The position numbers and the translations under genes are program-made. The notes under the pieces were generated by a model, which ran no database searches, had not been told where the DNA came from, and worked only from the letters and a program-made list of their open reading frames with translations. From Phycisphaerales bacterium (GTDB lineage Bacteria; Planctomycetota; Phycisphaerae; Phycisphaerales; UBA1924), in contig JARGNC010000063.1 in the NCBI GenBank assembly GCA_029212425.1, positions 1-12,636 of the forward strand: a DNA stretch of 12,636 bases. The letters are read 5' to 3'. Of the stretch, positions 6,694-12,636 are shown piece after piece (the first letter of the stretch is position 1; each line of letters starts with the position of its first letter).

Positions 6694-8643
6694 ATGAGCA
6701 GCGTCGATACCCCTCCAGTTGTCGGCGGTCGCACCATCGCACTCCTCGGGAATCCGAATGTCGGGAAGACCACGCTCTTCAACAAACTCGTCGGACTCCG
6801 AGCCAAAACCTCAAACTTCCCAGGCACCACACAAGAAGCACGCCACGCGTACTACGACGGCTCAGTGCTGATCGATCTCCCAGGTATTTATTCGCTGAAC
6901 CTCGACATGTCCGAGTCGGAAGTCTGTAGACAAACACTTCGCGGCGATCTCGCGCCGCTCGGAGTGAAACCAGATGTCCCAGACGCGATTCTCGTTGTGA
7001 TCGACGCGACCAACCTGATGCGCAACCTCACCATCGTCGCTGAAGCAATCGATCAACGGCTCCCGATGGTCGTCGCGGTCAACATGATGGACGCCGCGAA
7101 GCGCCGCGGGATCGGGATTGATCTCGAACGACTCAGCGAGTGTCTGGGATGCACAGTCGTCGGATGCTCCGCAAAGACAGGAGACGGCGTAGACAAACTC
7201 ATGGATGCGATCCACCACGCGACCATCCCAAACAGAAGCGCACCGACGGATCTCGACGCGATCGAAGCGTGGAGCGATGATATTTATTCGCTCGTCGCCG
7301 CGGCTAGAGAAACACCGATCAATGATCGGCTGACCGATCGCCTCGATCGCGCGTTCACGCATCCGCTGCTTGGTGTGCTGACCTTCGCGATCATTATGAC
7401 GGGGTTGTTCTGGGTGATCTTCAAACTCGCCGCGATCCCGATGGACCTGATTGATGCGTGGTTCGGGACCTTCGGCGGATGGGTCGGTGGGATGCTCCCC
7501 GAAGGACCGATCAGCGGCCTGCTCGTCGATGGGATCATCGCGGGAGTCGGTGGGACGGTGATCTTCCTGCCTCAGATCGTCCTGTTGTTCTTCTTGCTCG
7601 CGCTGCTGGAGGGGACTGGATACCTCGCTCGCGCTGCGTTTGTGATCGATCGCGTGCTGCGTCCGTTCGGACTGAGCGGGCACGCGTTTGTGCCGTTGCT
7701 ATCGAGCCATGCGTGCGCAATCCCTGGGATCATGGCAGCGCGTGCCGTCCCCGATCCCAAAGATCGACTCGCGACGATCCTCGTCGCGCCGTTCATGAGC
7801 TGCACCGCTCGTATTCCGGTGTATGTGTTGTTGACGGTGATTCTGTTTCCTGAATCGCCAGCGATGCAGGCGGTCGCGTTCACCTCGTGCTATGTCATCG
7901 GTGTCGTCGCGGCGTTGTTCAGCTCGTTCCTTGTGCGAAGAACGCTCCTCAAAGGCCCATCCCGACCCATGGCGATGGAACTCCCGAGCTATCGATTGCC
8001 AGACTTGAAGGCGGCGTTCCTGTTGACCTACGACCGCGCGATGATGTTCCTCCGCAAAGCGGGGACGCTGATCGTCGCGATCTCGATCGTGTTGTGGTGG
8101 CTGGGCGCGTACCCCCACGCGGCAACGCCTCAAGAATCCATCGACCTCCGCGAGCAAGCGATCGTCAGCAGCGATGCGGACACCATCGAATCACTCGAAT
8201 CCCAAGCGGACATGATCGAAGCACGGCACGCATCAGCACGATCATTCTTGGGACAGATCGGCGGGACAATCCAACCAGTCTTTGAGCCGTTGGGATACGA
8301 CCGTCAGTTGACCATCGGCGTCCTCGCAAGCTTCGCGGCTCGCGAAGTGTTCGTCTCGACCATGGCGGTGCAAGTCGTCGGGACCGACGACACCGAGGAT
8401 GATTCAGTACTCGCATCCATCGCAAACGCACAGCGCGATGATGGCACCCCAGTCTTCACGCGAGCGACGAGCTGGTCGCTGCTGGTGTACTACATCCTCG
8501 CGATGCTGTGCCTCCCAACAGTCGTCGTCACCGCGAAAGAAGCAGGGGGCTGGCGCTGGGCATGGCTCCAGCTCGGATGGATGACCCTGCTCGCGTACTC
8601 CGGCGCATTGATTGTGTACCAAGCGGTTTCGTTGCTCTCGTAG
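6694..8643 (+). CDS. feoB: FeoB, ferrous iron transporter
   Basis: The product has 649 residues from an ATG at 6694; a longer frame reaching back into feoA is out of register with the family. An N-terminal G domain shows GNPNVGKT (19-26), DLPG (61-64), NMMD (130-133) and SAKTGDG (159-165), the G1, G3, G4 and G5 motifs. The membrane domain (about 225-645) contains two gate motifs: CAIPGIMAAR with Cys341, and SCTARIPVY with Cys370. These cysteines lie in the predicted iron path in other FeoB proteins. EGTGYLARAAFVIDR (306-320) and AAREVFVS (548-555) are also conserved. It imports Fe(II) across the inner membrane using GTP. It is shorter than the E. coli protein. A polar stretch at about 475-520 lies between membrane helices. 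No strong ribosome binding site precedes the ATG, so coupling to feoA translation is likely. Confidence 0.97.
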   Translation: MSSVDTPPVVGGRTIALLGNPNVGKTTLFNKLVGLRAKTSNFPGTTQEARHAYYDGSVLIDLPGIYSLNLDMSESEVCRQTLRGDLAPLGVKPDVPDAILVVIDATNLMRNLTIVAEAIDQRLPMVVAVNMMDAAKRRGIGIDLERLSECLGCTVVGCSAKTGDGVDKLMDAIHHATIPNRSAPTDLDAIEAWSDDIYSLVAAARETPINDRLTDRLDRAFTHPLLGVLTFAIIMTGLFWVIFKLAAIPMDLIDAWFGTFGGWVGGMLPEGPISGLLVDGIIAGVGGTVIFLPQIVLLFFLLALLEGTGYLARAAFVIDRVLRPFGLSGHAFVPLLSSHACAIPGIMAARAVPDPKDRLATILVAPFMSCTARIPVYVLLTVILFPESPAMQAVAFTSCYVIGVVAALFSSFLVRRTLLKGPSRPMAMELPSYRLPDLKAAFLLTYDRAMMFLRKAGTLIVAISIVLWWLGAYPHAATPQESIDLREQAIVSSDADTIESLESQADMIEARHASARSFLGQIGGTIQPVFEPLGYDRQLTIGVLASFAAREVFVSTMAVQVVGTDDTEDDSVLASIANAQRDDGTPVFTRATSWSLLVYYILAMLCLPTVVVTAKEAGGWRWAWLQLGWMTLLAYSGALIVYQAVSLLS

Positions 8644-8657
8644 GACTATGGTGAATC

Positions 8658-8849
8658 ATGCCTGTAGATGATTGGCAGTTCTGGGTTGTGACGGTGATGG
8701 GGGCGCTCGCCGCGCTGTGGCTGGTGCGTTTGGTGTTTCCCAAGAAGAAAAAAGGCACGCGTGCATCGCTGACGGTGGGGGGGAAACCAGTGGGGAAGCC
8801 GGTCGGTAAATCCTCTACCAAGCCAAACAACGATTGCAACTGCGGCTAA
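8658..8849 (+). CDS. Small Cys-terminal membrane protein, FeoB-associated type
   Basis: The 63-residue product has one membrane helix at about 7-27 (WQFWVVTVMGALAALWLVRL). A KKKK cluster and a repeated GKPVG stretch follow, and the protein ends in DCNCG. This layout (short N-terminus out, helix, positive cluster, C-terminal Cys/Gly) matches the FeoB-associated Cys-rich membrane proteins seen after feoB in many bacteria. It begins 14 bases after the feoB stop, which supports the link. The role of this group is not established; a metal-handling partner of FeoB is plausible. Only two cysteines are present, fewer than in typical members, so the family assignment is tentative. Confidence 0.7.
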   Translation: MPVDDWQFWVVTVMGALAALWLVRLVFPKKKKGTRASLTVGGKPVGKPVGKSSTKPNNDCNCG

Positions 8850-8862
8850 CCAGTCCGAGTCC

Positions 8863-8868
8863 TATACT
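8863..8868 (+). promoter_or_regulatory. Candidate -10 box (TATACT) directly before scoB
   Basis: TATACT ends six bases before the A of the scoB ATG. Transcription would therefore begin at or beside the start codon, giving a leaderless message. No ribosome binding site is present upstream of the ATG. A TTGCAA at 8834-8839 is 23 bases away, too far for a normal -35. Confidence 0.5.
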
Positions 8869-8873
8869 GGACC

Positions 8874-9536
8874 ATGCCACTCACACGCGATGAAATCACC
8901 AAACGGGCCGCTCAAGAACTCAAAGACGGATTTGTCGTCAACCTCGGGATCGGGATGCCGACACTCGTCGCCAACTACATCCCCGACGGCATGGAAGTCT
9001 GGCTGCAATCGGAGAACGGACTCCTCGGGATCGGACCCTTCCCAACCGAAGACAAGGTCGATCCCGACCTCATCAACGCGGGCAAGCAGACCATCACCAC
9101 CCTCCCAGGATCATCCTTCTTCTCAAGCTCCCAATCCTTCGGCATGATCCGAGGCGGTCACATCGACATGTGCATTCTCGGAGCAATGCAAATCTCCGAG
9201 AAGGGCGACATCGCCAACTGGATGATCCCAGGCAAGATGATCAAAGGCATGGGCGGCGCGATGGATTTGGTCGCAGGTGTCAAGAAGGTCGTCGTCACGA
9301 TGGAACACTGCAACAAGAAGGGCGACGCGAAGATCCTCAAAGAATGCAACCTGCCATTGACAGGCAGATCATGCATCGACATGATCATCACCGACCTGTG
9401 TGTGCTGACCATGAACCACGAGCGCGGTCTCTTCCAACTCACCGAACTCGCGCCCGGCGTGTCGGTCGAGGAAGTCGTCGAGAAGACGGAAGCCGAAATC
9501 ATTGTCAACGGCACCCCAGCAACCGTCACAATCTAA
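8874..9536 (+). CDS. scoB: 3-oxoacid CoA-transferase subunit B
   Basis: The product has 220 residues, normal for the beta subunit. The N-terminus (MPLTRDEITKRAAQELKDGF) aligns with that of known family members, which fixes the ATG. VNLGIGMPTLVANYIPDGM (22-40) and SENGLLGIGP (46-55) are signature motifs; Glu47 is the expected catalytic residue that forms the CoA thioester. A glycine-rich stretch (IKGMGGAMDLVAGVKKV) also fits. It should pair with the ScoA protein encoded at 1748-2479. It lies 24 bases after the Cys-terminal protein of the feo operon and may be read both from its own promoter and by read-through from feo. The unusual feature is the lack of any ribosome binding site with a -10-like box almost touching the ATG. 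Confidence 0.95.
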   Translation: MPLTRDEITKRAAQELKDGFVVNLGIGMPTLVANYIPDGMEVWLQSENGLLGIGPFPTEDKVDPDLINAGKQTITTLPGSSFFSSSQSFGMIRGGHIDMCILGAMQISEKGDIANWMIPGKMIKGMGGAMDLVAGVKKVVVTMEHCNKKGDAKILKECNLPLTGRSCIDMIITDLCVLTMNHERGLFQLTELAPGVSVEEVVEKTEAEIIVNGTPATVTI

Positions 9537-9581
9537 ACACGCCCATAATTTCGTCGTATTCGGCTGGCAACACCCATTTTC

Positions 9582-9616
9582 TGAGGTAATTTCCCCTCAC
9601 ACACTTTCGTGAGGAG
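9582..9616 (+). promoter_or_regulatory. Possible two-state hairpin covering a ribosome binding site
   Basis: Three short segments can pair in two exclusive ways. TGAGG (9582-9586) can pair with CCTCA (9595-9599). Alternatively CCTCAC (9595-9600) can pair with GTGAGG (9609-9614), which overlaps the ribosome binding site GAGGAG (9611-9616). Both loops are eight bases. The stems are only five and six pairs, so this may be chance. Confidence 0.35.
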
Positions 9617-9621
9617 AGCAT

Positions 9622-10242
9622 ATGTTGTCAGTTCGCTTGAACACACTGATCGTTTCCTGCATCGCAGGATCAGCACTCGCTGGAACCCCAAATCTCATCA
9701 TCAACGGCTCATTCGAAGAGTCATCCCTGAACCCCGGCGGAAGCTGGAGCGTTCTGGGTGGTGGAGACACCTCAATCAACGGATGGACCACCGTGGGTGG
9801 TGGTGTTGATTACTTCGGGACTTTCATAACCGCATCCGACGGCATCCACAGCCTTGACATCAACAACACCACTTCCGGCGGCGGGATCTCGCAGTCGTTC
9901 GTAACCCAGATCGGATGGACCTACACCGTCACCTTCGATATGGCCGCGAACATGTTCGGTGGACCTGCAGAGAAGATCATGAATGTTTCCGCAGCCGGCT
10001 CAGCGGAAGACTTTGTCTTCGACTACATTGCTGCTGGATCGACTGCGCAGAACCCGAACTGGGAAAGCCACGAGTGGTCATTTGTCGCAACAAGCACCAC
10101 AAGCACGCTCCGTTTTGTGGGTGTGTCCGGCAGCGTATACGGCGCAGCACTCGACAATGTCGTCGTGACCGGGATTCCAGCACCATCCGCGATGGGCGCG
10201 ATCGGTCTTGCTGGTCTCATGAGCACTCGCCGCAGACGCTGA
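9622..10242 (+). CDS. Choice-of-anchor C family secreted protein with PEP-CTERM-like tail
   Basis: The product has 206 residues. The start ATG has GAGGAG five bases upstream. Residues 1-20 are a signal peptide. The mature part begins NLIINGSFEE (24-33) and continues with GWTTVGGGVDYFG, SLDINNT, SFVTQIGWTYTVTFDMAANMFG, and ends with GAALDNVVVTG. This order of motifs matches the choice-of-anchor C domain, a DUF642-like beta-sandwich often found on exported proteins with varied anchors. The last 22 residues are a sorting tail: IPAPSA at 185-190, a hydrophobic stretch and RRRR. It is probably exported and held at or released from the cell surface by an exosortase-type system. The ligand is unknown; related folds bind carbohydrate. 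It has its own leader of about 85 bases after scoB. Confidence 0.88.
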   Translation: MLSVRLNTLIVSCIAGSALAGTPNLIINGSFEESSLNPGGSWSVLGGGDTSINGWTTVGGGVDYFGTFITASDGIHSLDINNTTSGGGISQSFVTQIGWTYTVTFDMAANMFGGPAEKIMNVSAAGSAEDFVFDYIAAGSTAQNPNWESHEWSFVATSTTSTLRFVGVSGSVYGAALDNVVVTGIPAPSAMGAIGLAGLMSTRRRR

Positions 10243-10323
10243 TTCGTCAAGACCCAGCGTTGTATCCAAAGTCTAGGGGTTTCTACTTGAATTCCAGGCG
10301 AAGGTATTCACGCGCGATCTCTT

Positions 10324-10353
10324 GCGACATGCGTATAGAAAGTATGGTATATT
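10324..10353 (+). promoter_or_regulatory. Candidate promoter for the 118-residue membrane protein
   Basis: GCGACA (10324-10329, 4/6 match to a -35) and TATATT (10348-10353, 5/6 match to a -10) are 18 bases apart. Transcription would start near 10360, giving a leader of about 19 bases. Confidence 0.45.
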
Positions 10354-10367
10354 GCGACCACACACTT

Positions 10368-10373
10368 GGAGGT
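10368..10373 (+). promoter_or_regulatory. Strong ribosome binding site fixing the start at 10379
   Basis: GGAGGT lies five bases before the ATG at 10379, the best ribosome binding site in the window. It rules out the longer in-frame start at 10322. Confidence 0.8.
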
Positions 10374-10378
10374 CGTCT

Positions 10379-10735
10379 ATGCCTTTCTACGAAGTTGTTG
10401 GACAAGATCACCGGACCCGATCCAGCCGCACGCTCGACATCAGCGCGAGCAGTGCGGATGACGCCGCGTTCACTGCAGTGGATTATGGTCTTATCGAAGT
10501 GAAGGTGAATCAACTGACCGATCGTGAACTGTTGCACAAAGACCTCGCATGTTTTTTGTACGCAGATCCCATGGCGACCAAGCGTGCACACGCGATCCCA
10601 GTCAACGCGAACTTCCCCGCATCCGCGTTGCTCGATCACCCGATCCTCACCATCAGCGCGGGGGTCCTGCTCGGACTCGCGAGCTTCCGGATTCTCGAAC
10701 TCATCACGATGCGAATGTTCACGATGGTGTTCTGA
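10379..10735 (+). CDS. Small protein with C-terminal membrane helix, unknown function
   Basis: The product has 118 residues. Residues 1-45 read MPFYEVVGQDHRT, then TLDISASSADDAAFTA and a short strand, a beta-alpha-beta pattern. It resembles small domains of the form YxVxGxD, T, A, SxxDA seen at the start of many planctomycete membrane proteins; I cannot name the family. A middle part (46-85) is polar. A membrane helix lies at about 88-107, ending near the C-terminus, so the N-terminal domain is likely cytoplasmic. The gene stands alone between its own promoter and a strong terminator. No function can be assigned. Confidence 0.8.
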   Translation: MPFYEVVGQDHRTRSSRTLDISASSADDAAFTAVDYGLIEVKVNQLTDRELLHKDLACFLYADPMATKRAHAIPVNANFPASALLDHPILTISAGVLLGLASFRILELITMRMFTMVF

Positions 10736-10757
10736 ATATCTGAATCAATCAAAAACA

Positions 10758-10788
10758 AACAACGCCGCATGATGAATGCGGCGTTGTT
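10758..10788. terminator. Strong bidirectional intrinsic terminator
   Basis: A perfect 13-base stem (10758-10770 with 10776-10788) encloses a five-base loop. It has a GC-rich core, and the arms can extend further with one bulged base. On the minus strand a T-rich tail (TTTGTTTTTG) follows, making it a textbook terminator for the gene at 10812. On the plus strand the tail is GTGTTTA, weaker. It lies between two convergent genes and probably serves both. Confidence 0.88.
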
Positions 10789-10811
10789 GTGTTTACAGAT
10801 TCAAATATACA

Positions 10812-11651
10812 TCAGGGACCATCGTCGTCCGCAGGCGTGTCGGGCAACTCATCGACGAGATCTTCCGTTGCTTCTTCAAGATCAACCTCATCCGCATCGT
10901 CCGAATCGTCTTCGATTTCTCCAAGAGCGACTCCGATCACTCGTCCAATCTCATCGGAGAGGTCGATCTGCTCTGGAGTCTCGGTGATTCCAACTTCGTC
11001 GGCTTTCGCCTTCGCGGTCGCGATCAGTGTGCGTAGGTCCTCATCGGACACTTCATCAGCGGATCTGAGTGCGGTGATCGTGCGTCCGTTCTCGTCGAGT
11101 TTCATATTGAGTTTGATGTCGTCGCTGTCCGGCGTGTTGGTGACCACAGGAGCGAGCACATCGTTGACCGAGTTCGGTGGGAGCGACTCGTCAAAGAGTC
11201 CCTGCGTGTAGCGCGCCAGCTCGATCCGTGCTTGTGCCTGTTCTTCTGGTGGGAGTCCGGACTTGGCAAAGTAGAGTTGATCGAGCCCGATCACCAATGC
11301 CGCAGGGATAACCGGCGAGTGCATCAGTTCGTCCGCGATGTTCCCGAACTGGGACCATTCGACTTCGCCTTCGACGAACCGTTCCATGAGGTTGTCGACA
11401 TGCACCATAATCTCGGCATGTTCAGCAGGGTCGATCTTTGCTTCAGCGAGCATTTTGTCGATCGCGGAGGTGCTTGCTTCAGCAGTCCATGTGCGGAGAT
11501 TCGAGACAACAAAGTAGGTCCCGATCCCTGCGAGGATGATGAAGATGAGGATGACCACGCCGCATCCGACGAGAAGATTCCCGCGTCGATGGGGCGTTTT
11601 TGAGCGTGTGAGATGCATTGGCGAGTGTTTTTCCGTCGTTGTGAGATTCAT
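10812..11651 (-). CDS. Membrane-anchored protein with acidic C-terminal tail, unknown function
   Basis: The 279-residue product starts at an ATG at 11651, preceded by AAGGAA at five to six bases. A shorter start at residue 12 lacks a ribosome binding site. Residues 1-25 are basic and polar; a single membrane helix lies at about 27-49 (LLVGCGVVILIFIILAGIGT). The rest (50-279) is probably outside the cytoplasm and largely helical. The last 40 residues are very acidic (EDDSDDADEVDLEEATEDL). The layout suggests a single-pass anchored helical domain with a disordered acidic tail. I recognise no named family. It ends at a strong terminator and is divergent from the DUF4332 gene. Confidence 0.82.
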   Translation of the reverse strand: MNLTTTEKHSPMHLTRSKTPHRRGNLLVGCGVVILIFIILAGIGTYFVVSNLRTWTAEASTSAIDKMLAEAKIDPAEHAEIMVHVDNLMERFVEGEVEWSQFGNIADELMHSPVIPAALVIGLDQLYFAKSGLPPEEQAQARIELARYTQGLFDESLPPNSVNDVLAPVVTNTPDSDDIKLNMKLDENGRTITALRSADEVSDEDLRTLIATAKAKADEVGITETPEQIDLSDEIGRVIGVALGEIEDDSDDADEVDLEEATEDLVDELPDTPADDDGP

Positions 11652-11756
11652 GTGCTTTCCTTGTGCGTGCGTCGGGGATCTTACTGGGAAAAACGCTCGA
11701 TTTGTTTCACAGCAAGTTCTTATCTCATTGAGATCGAATCCCAGAAATCAGACCGA

Positions 11757-11782
11757 TTGTACCATACCGTATATGGGGACAA
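11757..11782. repeat. Interrupted inverted repeat upstream of the DUF4332 gene
   Basis: CCATA (11762-11766) and TATGG (11772-11776) flank a five-base centre, and TTGT (11757-11760) and ACAA (11779-11782) add outer arms. It lies about 30 bases before the start codon and could be an operator or hairpin. The arms are short and uneven. Confidence 0.3.
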
Positions 11783-11811
11783 TTCACCACACTCTCGCAT
11801 GGAGATATATC

Positions 11812-12222
11812 ATGGCGAACTACAAAGTCGAAGATGTTGAAGGAATTGGCCCAACTTACGGCGAAAAGCTCCGAGGTGCCGGGATCAACGATACCGATGC
11901 ACTTCTCGAAGCGTGCAAGACCAAAGCACAACGCAAAGAACTCGCAGAGAAATCGGACATCTCAGAAACCCACATCCTCAAGTGGGCAAACATGGTCGAT
12001 CTCTACCGCATCTCTGGAGTCGGATCAGAGTTCTCCGAGCTCCTCGAAGCATCCGGCGTGGACACTGTCCCTGAGCTCGCGCAGCGGAACGCCGCGAATC
12101 TCGCTGAGAAAATGATCGAGGTCAACGACGCGAAGAAGCTCTGCCGTCGCACCCCGACAGGTGATGATGTCGAGAAGTGGGTCGCAGAAGCGAAGACCTT
12201 GCCTCGTGCGCTTGAGTACTAA
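11812..12222 (+). CDS. DUF4332 helix-hairpin-helix protein
   Basis: The product has 136 residues from an ATG with GGAG (11801-11804) seven bases upstream; a longer upstream frame has no signal. Two helix-hairpin-helix motifs are visible: VEGIGPTYGEKLRGAGI (9-25) and ISGVGSEFSELLEASGV (67-83). Between and after them are helices with KRRT/PLxxVxxWVxxAK-type sequence near the end (CRRTPTGDDVEKWVAEAKTL). This matches DUF4332, a family common in planctomycetes and cyanobacteria. Such motifs usually bind DNA without sequence preference, but the function of the family is not established. The gene is followed by a clear intrinsic terminator, so it is probably a single-gene transcript. Confidence 0.92.
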   Translation: MANYKVEDVEGIGPTYGEKLRGAGINDTDALLEACKTKAQRKELAEKSDISETHILKWANMVDLYRISGVGSEFSELLEASGVDTVPELAQRNAANLAEKMIEVNDAKKLCRRTPTGDDVEKWVAEAKTLPRALEY

Positions 12223-12249
12223 ATCATCTCGACAAGTTGAATGACTACG

Positions 12250-12276
12250 ATCCCGGAGCACCCCTCCGGGATTTTT
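12250..12276 (+). terminator. Intrinsic terminator after the DUF4332 gene
   Basis: ATCCCGGAG (12250-12258) and CTCCGGGAT (12264-12272) form a perfect nine-base stem with a five-base loop, followed by TTTTT. It ends only 13 bases before the start codon of the next gene, which leaves no room for a separate promoter after it. Confidence 0.93.
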
Positions 12277-12289
12277 CATTGGAGCCCTC

Positions 12290-12636
12290 ATGTCTGCATC
12301 CACATCTCCATCAAACTGGTTCGACGCGCACCTTGATCTCGCATATCTTGCGGAGAACGGACGCGACCTGCATGCAGACCTGCGTTCGTGCAGAGGTCGA
12401 TACCAACCCGCGAGCATCACGCTCCCGAGCATGGTCGCTGGTGGTGTGCGAAACTGTCTCGCGACGATCTTCACCGAAGGCGTTGATCCGCGCAAAGCGG
12501 ACGAGGAGACCGGCGCGTTCACCTATCCATTCGGGGATGCGAACGCCGCGTACCAAGCGGGGATGCGACAGTTGTTGCTCTACAACGCGTGGCGCGATGC
12601 TGGGGTGATCCGTCAGATGCCACGCAAGGGGCACGG
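12290..12636 (+). CDS. Membrane dipeptidase family (peptidase M19), N-terminal part
   Basis: An open frame of 115 codons runs off the end of the window. The ATG has GGAG (12281-12284) five bases upstream. The N-terminal sequence WFDAHLDLAYLAENGRDL contains the H-x-D pair (His14, Asp16) expected as metal ligands in the M19 zinc dipeptidase family. VAGGVRNCLATIFTEG (49-64) fits the next strand and loop of the barrel. The family cleaves dipeptides, often with broad or D-specific preference at the second position. No signal peptide is visible, so this is probably a cytoplasmic enzyme. The remaining metal ligands lie beyond the edge and cannot be checked. An amidohydrolase relative is the main alternative. 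Confidence 0.8.
   Translation, partial: MSASTSPSNWFDAHLDLAYLAENGRDLHADLRSCRGRYQPASITLPSMVAGGVRNCLATIFTEGVDPRKADEETGAFTYPFGDANAAYQAGMRQLLLYNAWRDAGVIRQMPRKGH

Noticed and set aside
6862..7683. 273-codon open frame antisense to feoB
   Set aside because: The translation is rich in charged, low-complexity sequence without domain motifs, and FeoB on the other strand is unmistakable.

Overview
The window looks like chromosomal DNA of a planctomycete, most likely class Phycisphaerae. The reasons are moderately high GC and three secreted proteins that end in a PEP-CTERM-like sorting tail of the form P-x-P, a hydrophobic stretch and RRRR. A DUF4332 protein and HAF-repeat and choice-of-anchor C secreted proteins point the same way. 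The taxonomic call is inference; no rRNA or marker gene is present.

Layout. Positions 1-1601 (minus) hold two tandem paralogous PAS-LuxR single-component regulators, the first cut by the window edge. Divergent from them is scoA (1748-2479), followed by a small LapA-domain membrane protein (2505-2768). Two minus-strand secreted proteins follow: a PEP-CTERM-like protein (2808-3494) and a seven-repeat HAF protein (3591-4706). A back-to-back promoter region separates the HAF gene from an unrecognised 446-residue protein with a helix-turn-helix-like N-terminus (4922-6262). Next is a ferrous-iron uptake operon, feoA-feoB plus a small Cys-terminal membrane protein (6380-8849). scoB (8874-9536) follows directly, apparently with its own promoter and almost no leader. 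Then come a choice-of-anchor C secreted protein (9622-10242), a small membrane protein (10379-10735), a convergent membrane-anchored acidic protein (10812-11651, minus), a DUF4332 helix-hairpin-helix protein (11812-12222), a clear intrinsic terminator, and the start of an M19 dipeptidase (12290 to the edge).

How the genes fit together. ScoA and ScoB should form one 3-oxoacid CoA-transferase, yet their genes lie about 6.4 kb apart with unrelated genes between them. FeoA, FeoB and the Cys-terminal protein form a complete Fe(II) import unit. The three sorting-tail proteins are probably clients of an exosortase-type system encoded elsewhere. No CRISPR array, tRNA, rRNA, insertion sequence or phage gene was seen. 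No intergenic gap exceeds about 215 bases. I found no convincing new multi-gene system. The most interesting signals are regulatory: a probable leaderless scoB, a shared TATACT promoter word, a possible two-state hairpin over a ribosome binding site, and a terminator placed just ahead of the dipeptidase gene.
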